From Rhodanobacter sp. ANJX3 (GTDB lineage Bacteria; Pseudomonadota; Gammaproteobacteria; Xanthomonadales; Rhodanobacteraceae), in assembly GCF_014200755.1 (NCBI RefSeq), contig NZ_JACHCM010000002.1, positions 310,001 through 374,000 on the forward strand: a stretch of 64,000 nt of DNA. The letters run 5' to 3'. This document shows, in pieces, positions 17,567 to 24,700 of the stretch. The notes below the pieces were generated by a model that saw only the letters and a list, made by a program, of their open reading frames with translations, was not told where the DNA came from and did no database searches. The translations under genes and the position numbers were made by a program. Within the stretch, counting starts at the first letter, position 1, and every line of letters begins with the position of its first letter.

Positions 17567-18682
17567 ATGACACAGCTGCGAATCGGCCTGATCGGTGCCG
17601 GCTACATGGGCAAGGCGCACACGCTGGCATGGCAGTCGGTGCGAACCGTGTTCGATACCCCGCTGTCACCGGTATGCGAGATGCTGGCCACCTCTACCGA
17701 GGCCGGTGCGCGCGAGCACGCGCAGGCCTGGGGCTGGCGGCGTTCGACCGGCGACTGGCAGACCCTGGTGAACGATCCCGACATCGATGCCGTGGTGATC
17801 GCCACCCCGCCGCGCACGCATCTGCCGATGGTGCTGGCGGCCATCGCGCAAGGCAAGCAAGTGTTCTGCGAAAAGCCCCTGGGCTGCACGCCGCAAGAAT
17901 CGCTGCAGATGGCCGAAGCCGCCGAGCGGGCCGGTGTCGCGCATATGGTCGGCTTCAACTACATCCGCACGCCGGCCAGCCAGTTGGCGCGCGAGATCAT
18001 CGCCTCCGGCGAAATCGGCGACGTCATCCATATCGCGGCCGAGCATGTGGAGGACTATCTGCATTCGGCGCAGCTGCCGGCCAGCTGGCGCACGCGCGAG
18101 AGCACGGCCACGGCCGCCGGCGCGCTCGCCGACGTGGGCGCACATGCGATCAACGCCTGCCTGCGAATGGCCGGCCCGATCCAGTCACTAGTCGCCGATA
18201 CGCATATCGTCCACGCGCGACGCGCCGGGCCTCACGGCGACGAGGCCGTGGGCAACGACGACCTCGGCCAGCTGCTGCTGCGCTTTGCCAGCGGCGCCAG
18301 CGGCACGCTCGGCTTCAGCCGCGTCGCCGCCGGCCGCAAGATGGGCTACACCTATCGCATTACCGGCACGCGCGGCGCCCTCGCCTTCGACCAGGAGGAT
18401 CAGAACGCGCTGTGGCTTTTCGATGCGAGTCGCCCGCTGGAACGGCAGGGCTTTCAGAAGATTCTGATGCGGCCCGGCCATCCCGACTATGCGTCGTTCA
18501 ATCAAGGCCCCGGCCACGGCACCGGTTACAACGAACAGATCGTGATCGAGGCGCGCGATTTCATCCGCGCGATCGGCAGCGGCCAATCCGTGTGGCCGGA
18601 TTTCCGCGCGGGACATGAAGTGGACTGCGTTATCGCCGCCGCGCTGCAGTCGGCGGCCGAGCGGCGCTGGATCGACCTTTGA
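17567..18682 (+). CDS. Gfo/Idh/MocA family oxidoreductase
   Basis: A 371-residue NAD(P)-dependent oxidoreductase. The Rossmann motif is at the N-terminus (RIGLIGAGYMGKAHTLAW), followed by IDAVVIATPPRTHLPMVLAA and the signature E-K-P in GKQVFCEKPLGCTPQESL. The C-terminal substrate domain carries ADVGAHAINACLRM, with the conserved Asp and His. The start is ATG 17567 because GAGGA is six bases upstream; an ATG two codons earlier is too close. Members oxidise or isomerise sugars and inositols. The 3' end overlaps the convergent LacI-family gene by about 50 bp. Confidence 0.9.
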   Translation: MTQLRIGLIGAGYMGKAHTLAWQSVRTVFDTPLSPVCEMLATSTEAGAREHAQAWGWRRSTGDWQTLVNDPDIDAVVIATPPRTHLPMVLAAIAQGKQVFCEKPLGCTPQESLQMAEAAERAGVAHMVGFNYIRTPASQLAREIIASGEIGDVIHIAAEHVEDYLHSAQLPASWRTRESTATAAGALADVGAHAINACLRMAGPIQSLVADTHIVHARRAGPHGDEAVGNDDLGQLLLRFASGASGTLGFSRVAAGRKMGYTYRITGTRGALAFDQEDQNALWLFDASRPLERQGFQKILMRPGHPDYASFNQGPGHGTGYNEQIVIEARDFIRAIGSGQSVWPDFRAGHEVDCVIAAALQSAAERRWIDL

Positions 18683-19793
18683 CGGGCGTGTCGGCGCGCA
18701 GGCTGTCGCGCTCGACGATCTCGCTGGTGAAAATGTTTGACGCAGGCACCCGATCCGGTTCGAGCAGCCACGCCGCCATCTGTGCGATGGCCTGCTCGAT
18801 CATCGCGGCGATCGGCTGGCGCACCGTGGTGAGTCGATAAGACGCCCACGCCGCGAGCGGCATATCGTCGAAGCCGACGATGCTGACGGACGTCGGCACC
18901 GCCACGCCGCGCTCACGACACGCATCCATCGCGCCGAGCGCGATGATGTCGTCGGCACAAAATACGCCGTCGATATCCGGCGACGCATCGAGCAGCGCAT
19001 GCAGACCGAGCCGGCCGTGTTCGTGCGAGTAGTCGCCGGTGAAGTGTTTGGCCACCAGCGTGACACCCCGTTTTTTCAGCGCGCGGTCGAAGCCGCGACA
19101 GCGGTCGCGCGACGCCACGTCGGTGCGCGACGCGCCGAGAAACGCCAGCCTTAGCAGCCCGCGCGAAACCATCAGGTCGCCCACGGCGGCCCCGGCAGCC
19201 GCGTTGTCCACCGTCACCACCGGCACCGACACCGGACCGCCGCCGCGCCCGAACAGATGCATCACCGGCAGCCCTGCTTCCACGCAGCGTTCGGCAAAGC
19301 CGGCCGGCGGCGCCGAAGTGGCGATCAGCACCGCATCGACGTTGTATTTCAGCATCATCTCCAGCGCCGCATCCGCGCCGCCGCGCTCGGCGAGATTGGC
19401 CAGCAGCGGCCGCAGGCCGCGCGCCTGCAATTGCCGGGTAAAGTGATCGAACACATCGAGAAACGCCGGATTCGCAAAATGATTGGACACCAGCCCGATC
19501 AACTCGGTGCGGCCCGTGACCAGACTGCGCGCGGCGTGATTGGGCCGAAAGCCCAGCGCTTCCGCCGCCGCCTCGACCCGCGCACGCATGCTCGCCGACA
19601 CGCTGGCGCCCTCGGTAAAGGTCCGCGACACCGCCGAGATCGACACGCCCGCCTTGTCGGCGACATCCTGCGCACTCACGCGCGTCGGGAAAGCCGAACG
19701 GGAACCGCGCTTGTTCAATGCCTGGCCCTGAGTGAAAACGACCGGTGAATCATGCATGAGAGGCCGCGGCCTGTCTGCATATCTTGTCGTCAT
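18630..19793 (-). CDS. LacI-family transcriptional regulator
   Basis: A LacI/GalR regulator of up to 387 residues. The DNA-binding domain is VSAQDVADKAGVSISAVSRT followed by the hinge EALGFRPNHAARSLVTGRT; the rest is a periplasmic-binding-protein-like sensor ending in VSIVGFDDMPLAAWASYRLT. The N-terminus is longer than usual: about 38 residues precede the HTH, so an internal ATG at 19757 is a possible start. It is convergent with the Gfo/Idh gene and overlaps its end. The perfect operator at 17500-17517 suggests it controls the PhyH and Gfo/Idh pair; inducer unknown. Confidence 0.88.
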   Translation of the reverse strand: MTTRYADRPRPLMHDSPVVFTQGQALNKRGSRSAFPTRVSAQDVADKAGVSISAVSRTFTEGASVSASMRARVEAAAEALGFRPNHAARSLVTGRTELIGLVSNHFANPAFLDVFDHFTRQLQARGLRPLLANLAERGGADAALEMMLKYNVDAVLIATSAPPAGFAERCVEAGLPVMHLFGRGGGPVSVPVVTVDNAAAGAAVGDLMVSRGLLRLAFLGASRTDVASRDRCRGFDRALKKRGVTLVAKHFTGDYSHEHGRLGLHALLDASPDIDGVFCADDIIALGAMDACRERGVAVPTSVSIVGFDDMPLAAWASYRLTTVRQPIAAMIEQAIAQMAAWLLEPDRVPASNIFTSEIVERDSLRADTPVKGRSSAARPPTAARRR

Positions 19794-20098
19794 CCTGGTC
19801 GCGGCAACTGCTCGGCCTCGTGCCGACGGGTAGGACGGGATTCGGATCGGTGACTCCGGCGGCTCAGGTGTTTGCGGTCAACGAACTGCAACCGCTGCAG
19901 ACGCGCTTCCAGCAACTCAACGAATGGATGGGTCAGGCAGTGGTGATGTTCGACGACTACGAAGTTACCGGCTCTGCTGTCAATGGAACGGCCGCAACCA
20001 GCTAGCGCAGATATGCCATTCAGTTTATCTAACCCAAGTAGATATCTGTCAGTCACGATCAATGTGATGCCTGATTCGTATCAGCACCTCACTCATAC
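19794..20098. other. Intergenic region with a possible gene remnant
   Basis: A short plus-strand frame (19784-20005) includes a peptide (AQVFAVNELQPLQTRFQQLN, then EWMGQAVVMFDDYE) with protein-like composition, but it has no ribosome binding site, starts inside the LacI gene's 5' end, and I recognise no family. It may be the tail of a decayed gene. Base composition falls sharply to AT-richer values after about 20010, marking the border of the toxin locus. Confidence 0.3.
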
Positions 20099-20506
20099 TT
20101 ACAATAATGGGCATTGGTTAGAAACATCAACTAAATAGTTATGCTCCGGAATTCCTTTGATTGTGAATTCCAAAATTACCGGCGCTACAACTGCAGGCGC
20201 AGATGGCTTCTTTATGTCAGAGCCTAAAGATTCCTTTTCATAACAAAGTAAAAGTTTATCTCCATGCAAAATAGAACGAGGATTTTTTTCACTTATTTGA
20301 AAACTTGAATCCCAATCAACTACGGTATGAACGTGCAGTTGATGATCTTTCCACTCAGAAGTTATCTTGCCTACGGTCTCGGGATAGCCATTCCAGCGCT
20401 GCCGACTCCAATCAATATGCAGCTGCACTTCTTGCGCTAAAACGGTATTTACAACTGCAATCATGCAAATGGCGGCCGTGGCAGCGAATTTAAGTTTATC
20501 TTTCAT
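20099..20506 (-). CDS. Small exported protein, candidate immunity protein of the displaced toxin module
   Basis: A 135-residue protein with a signal peptide (KDKLKFAATAAICMIAVVNT, cleavage about VLA-QEVQ). The mature part is beta-rich with two cysteines (LLCYEKE and the C-terminal NQCPLL) and matches no family I know. Its ATG overlaps the stop codon of the toxin fragment upstream as ATGA (20503-20506), the usual arrangement of a toxin followed by its immunity gene. An exported immunity protein would protect against a toxin acting in the periplasm or entering through it. The gene is clearly AT-richer than the chromosome around it. Confidence 0.6.
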   Translation of the reverse strand: MKDKLKFAATAAICMIAVVNTVLAQEVQLHIDWSRQRWNGYPETVGKITSEWKDHQLHVHTVVDWDSSFQISEKNPRSILHGDKLLLCYEKESLGSDIKKPSAPAVVAPVILEFTIKGIPEHNYLVDVSNQCPLL

Positions 20507-21006
20507 GGTTCGGTTACGTTCGGCCCAGTTGGTATGGTCGGCGGATAATATGTGATGTAGCTCCCCTGATTGCTCATGTCAGGCCCCGTGTTCGGCGTGA
20601 ACTGGGTTACAGTTTGCCAATTAATGCCAGGTTGATTTGCATAAAGGGCGATAGTCATCGTCTGGCCTCCGCTTGTCCACCCAAAATTATTGGGTGCAGA
20701 AACATCAGCGTTCAACTGAAATGCCAGGAGCTGAGCAAAAGATAATTTTCCATTCCCTGAATCTGTACCTGTGTTGCATGCATGCAACCTTATAGATTCG
20801 CCCTTATGGCAGTTCGGATCCGCTTGGATCCTGGACGCCAGTTGAATTGGTGTAAGTGGATTTCCATTTTAATCTTCGACTACGAAAGGATTTCCATGTG
20901 CGCCCACGGCGTATACGACCGGTGGTGACTGCACGCTGCTGGCCCAATTACTTTGAGGTGATCCATCAGGGAACAAGTTGAGATCGTCAAGCCGGCATAA
21001 AAAGGC
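20503..21006 (-). pseudogene. Displaced Rhs C-terminal toxin module, caspase-like (C80-type) peptidase fold, interrupted by a stop
   Basis: Read on the minus strand, a continuous protein-like frame runs from 21006 to the stop at 20503 except for one TAA at 20869-20871. Before the stop it contains NLFPDGSPQSNWASS and VVYAVGAHGNPFVVED; after it NGNPLTPIQLASRIQADPN, SIRLHACNTGTDSG and SFAQLLAFQLNADVSAPN. The GAHGN histidine and HACNTG cysteine, with the LTP-QLA and FAQ-LA segments between and after, match the clan CD cysteine-peptidase-like domains seen at the C-termini of many Rhs toxins. No start codon or Rhs core precedes it: the frame ends in a stop at 21007-21009, exactly at the 22-bp palindrome. 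One base change (TAA from CAA) would restore the module. Confidence 0.65.
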
Positions 21007-21008
21007 CT

Positions 21009-21058
21009 AAAAAGGGACGGAGGGAATTAACCCAAATTAATTCCCTCCGTCCCTTTTT
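21009..21058. repeat. Perfect 22-bp inverted repeat at the toxin-module border
   Basis: Arms at 21009-21030 (AAAAAGGGACGG...AATTAA) and 21037-21058 are exact complements around the 6-nt loop CCCAAA. Each arm ends in a run of five A or T, so it would work as an intrinsic terminator in both directions. It is followed at 21060-21102 by short direct repeats built from GGTCCCTTTT. The palindrome lies exactly between the IS3 remnant and the toxin fragment, so it may mark the junction of a rearrangement or be an inserted palindromic element. Confidence 0.75.
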
Positions 21059-21102
21059 GCGGTGGTCCCTTTTGGTCCCTTTTGGTGGTCCCTTTTTGCG
21101 GT

Positions 21103-21231
21103 GTTCTTCCAGAGGTAATACGTCGGCTCGATGATGCCGTGTTTGCGGCATGTCTCGCCGACCTTTGCCCCGGCCTCCACTTTCTTGAGTATCCGGACGA
21201 TCTGTTCCTCGCTGAACTTCGACTTCTTCAT
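21103..21231 (-). mobile_element. Truncated IS3-family transposase OrfA remnant
   Basis: Forty-three codons from ATG 21231 match the start of IS3-family OrfA proteins of the IS407/ISR1 type: MKKSKFSEEQIVRILKKVEA, GAKVGETCRKHGI, EPTYYLWKN (helix-turn-helix). The match ends at about 21103, where the frame runs into the GGTCCC repeat tract and the palindrome. No OrfB is present. The remnant sits between the Rhs immunity gene and the displaced toxin module and is a likely agent of the module's displacement. Confidence 0.8.
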
Positions 21232-21476
21232 GCAGAGCTCCTTCGATGGGAAAACTCTACTTCTGACTGGCTCGGATTATCGAGGACGCTTCATCAATAG
21301 CTGTGATGTTTGCCGAAAAGACTTCCATCATCCGTCGCATTGAAGGCTAAAGGCTGGCTCTGCAATTGATTGCAGCGGCAATAGCTGGTGACTAGATGCC
21401 AAAGAACCTTCGGCCGGCGCTTGGCCGGCGCGTAGCGAACCTTTAACGTCTACGGTCGCCTCAAACCACTTTTAGA

Positions 21477-21761
21477 TTAGGCAACTTGAATTTCAAATCC
21501 TCTGAACCTGAAGGCCTCACGAATGTTTTCAATGACTTGTTTCAGGTCCGCAGCATCCACTGATGACGAAGCGTTGATTGAAGATTCGACCTTCACCGAC
21601 CTAGAGTAAACAATCACTCCATCGGAACCTGCCAGCATCTCGGAATCGATAAAAAGTACGCGATTCGCGTCAGAGTAACGAAGTCCAGCCGGACCAAGCA
21701 CCTCCACGGAATAGCCTTCATCAGATTGGATAACGTTGGTTCGAGGAATAGAAAATGTCAC
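21477..21761 (-). CDS. Probable immunity protein of the Rhs toxin (Imm74-like)
   Basis: A 94-residue cytoplasmic protein with segments YSVEVLGPAGLRYSDANRVL, FIDSEMLAGSDGVIVYSRSV and a C-terminal helix IENIREAFRFRGFEIQVA. The G-GLRY...R-L-IDSE-LAG pattern resembles the Imm74 family of polymorphic-toxin immunity proteins as I remember it, though I cannot check this. Its ATG overlaps the Rhs stop codon as ATGA (21758-21761), so it is translationally coupled to the toxin, the expected layout of a toxin-immunity pair. Confidence 0.7.
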   Translation of the reverse strand: MTFSIPRTNVIQSDEGYSVEVLGPAGLRYSDANRVLFIDSEMLAGSDGVIVYSRSVKVESSINASSSVDAADLKQVIENIREAFRFRGFEIQVA

Positions 21762-24700
21762 CAGCCGACTCCGTGATAGACGATTCCTGTAACGTTGGGA
21801 TTTGCCATCAGTGCAGGATATTCAGTGGTAGCCCAAACACTTTGGGTGGATATGTAACTACCTTGGAAAACGTTAATTTCACCAGACGCTGATTTTGCGA
21901 AGTTCTGCGATGCATTCACCCACATCGGCCGAGCTTGAGTCAACCAATCCAGCCCGGTGGTGGCTGCCTCCGTAGCTTGCCCCTCAGCTGTCATCTCAAG
22001 AGTATTGCCTCCATTTGCCGCAGCCCACTGTTCTGCAGCATCTTGTGCTGCTTTTCCTCCTGACCAGAATACTCTGGCTGGCGCGACACTCTTCGATGCC
22101 ACAGCTGATAAACACCTAGCACTAGCTTGAATCGATTGCGACCGTCCAAGCGTAGCAACGTAAAGCGCCTGTTCCCCAAGCATATCGGCGGCGTATAGCG
22201 CTGACATGCCGTAGCTGCCGTGCTGCCACGATGTCACTGCCGCATCCCATGCGCCTTGTCCCGGCACCAGCGCCAGCAGGTAGGGTGAGCTCTGCTGGTC
22301 CAATCCCAGGGAATCGACGTAACCGAGCGGATTGTTGCCCACCACCGCATACGTGCTCATGCCAGCGACCAGTCCTTTTGGATCACTCTGCAAGAAGCGC
22401 CAGCTGGCCTGCTCGCGAGTGCGATAGCCGTTGCTATTCAATCCCGACTCGGCATCGTAGTACTCGCCGGCGGATCGAAGATTGAGCACGTACCCGTTCG
22501 TTGAGGTGGGCGACAGCTCCTCGAACGCATTCCCTACATAGGGCAAAGACCAGATCGTCGTGCCACTGCCGTTACTCACCGCACGCGGCGTGCCCATGTG
22601 ATCGGCGATGACGTAGCTGACCGTACTCGTTGCTCCCGCCGTATCCACCGTGGCGACTGGGATGTTCCCCAGCCAGATCGTGTCGCGGCTGTTGGCGCTG
22701 ATGTACTCGCCGATCAAGTTGCCCTGCTCGTCGTAGGCGTAGCGCTGGGTGATCGCGACGGGCGACGTGGCGACTTTCTGGATGCGCTGGCCCATGGCGT
22801 TGTAGGTGTAGGTACCCACGGTCGAGCCGTTGGCCTGCACCACGGTGAGGCGGTTGCGGCCGTTGTAGCCGTAGCCCCAGGTTTGGCCGGCGCTGGCGCT
22901 GGCCGTGGTGTTGCCGTTGGCGTCGGATGTGCGGGCCGCCGTGCCGATGCCACTGAGCTGGTGGGTGCCGCTGGTGTACGTGTAACTGCCGACGGCAAGA
23001 CCGCTGCCGGTCTTGCTCAGACGATCGCCGGTCGGGTTGTAGGTCAAGCCTTCGACGGCGGTCGTGCCATCGGCGATGGCGGTGAGTCGGTACAGCGGAT
23101 CGTAGCTGTAGGTTTCGGTCGCAGGGTTGGCGCCCGCAGCAGCACCTTCGGCAGTGATATCGCCCATCGCATCGCGCGCGAAGTGCAGGTTCAGCGCCGG
23201 ACTGGTGAGGTCGGTCAACGCGTCGTTCGCGTCGTAGGCGCGGGTAATCACCTGGCCATTGCCCAGCGTGTAGCTGCTGACCGGCCCGAACGGGCGATAG
23301 GCGATGGCGTTGACGGCCGTGACCGCCGCGCCCATCGGCGGCGATACCGCGATGCTGGTCACGCGGCCATCCGCATCGCGACTGTACGTGGTCGCCGTGC
23401 TGTCGGGATTAACCGTCGTCTGCAGACGATCCGCCAGGGTGTAGCTGTAGCTGGTGGTGTCCAGCGTGGTACCCAGCTGCTGGCGCTTTTGAATGACGTT
23501 GCCGCGGATGTCGTAGCAGTAGGTGGTGGTGACGGCGTTCTCGATCACACGCGTGAGGCGGCCCACCGGGCTCGACACCGTACAGCCGGTGACGCTGTTG
23601 GCCTCGTCGTAATGGTAGGCGACGTTGAGCGTGGTGTCGGTATAGCCGGTACTGGTCGGACGATCGAGCGCATCGTAGGTCGAGGTGCTGACCACGCCTT
23701 TGGCGTCGGTATGGGTCAGACGATTGCCGGCCGCATCGAAGGTATCGGTGCTGGTGCCGGTGTCCGGGCTTTGCAGCGTCTTGCCGTTGCCCAGGCCGTC
23801 GTAGGTGTAAGTCGTCGTGAGGCTGCTCGGATCGGTGACGCCGGTGAGTCGATCCAGCGCATCGTAGGTCATGCTGCTGGTGGTGTTTTTGGTCGCCGTA
23901 TCGGTGCCGTTGTAGTTATCGATGGTGCTGATCAATCGGTTCAACGCGTCGTAGCCGCGCTTGCGTTGATAGCCCAGCGCATCGGCGGACTGCACCAGAT
24001 TGCCGTTGGCGTCGTAGTTGCCGCTGGTGCCGGCATTGAACACGGTCTGGTTCAGGCCATCGGTGATCGCGGTGAGCTGGCCCAGGGTGTTGAACTTGCG
24101 GCTGAGCGTGCGCGTGGCGACGCCGGCGGCGGTGAAGGTCTGTTCCTTGGTGCGGTTGCCCGACGCATCCAGCGTGTACTGGATGGTGTTGCCCAAGGCA
24201 TCGGTGATGCTGGTGAGGCGATGGGCCGCGTCGTAGCCGTAGGTCGTGATCACGCCATCGGCGTCGGTGACCGACGAGACGGCGCCGTAAGCCGTGTAGG
24301 CGATCGTCGTCGTGGCGTCCGCCGACGAGGCGGCGCCGCTGGCCAGTGCGCGCACAGTTTTCGTCTGCAGCCAGCCACGGGGGGTATAGGTCACATCGGT
24401 GATCACCCCGTTGGGATCGATCGTGCGGGTGACACGGCCAGCGCCGTCGTAGCTGGCGTACGTCGTCACGTGACCCAGCGCATTGGTGATCGACTGCAGG
24501 TCGCCGTGTTTCGACGTGGCGCTGTCGGTCAGGTAATAGGCGTAGGTGGTGACGTCGGTCAGATCCGTGCGCGGGCCGGTGGTGGTCAACAGCAGGCCGA
24601 CAATCGGACACTGCACCGTGTCGACGGCGGTGCAATAGGTGGCCGTCGAACGGCGTACGCCGCTGGGCGGCGTGCCGGTGGTGGCGCAGGTGTAGGACGA

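Noticed and set aside
19784..20062. Short frames on both strands between the LacI gene and the toxin locus
   Set aside because: No ribosome binding site or family; kept only as a possible remnant in the intergenic note.
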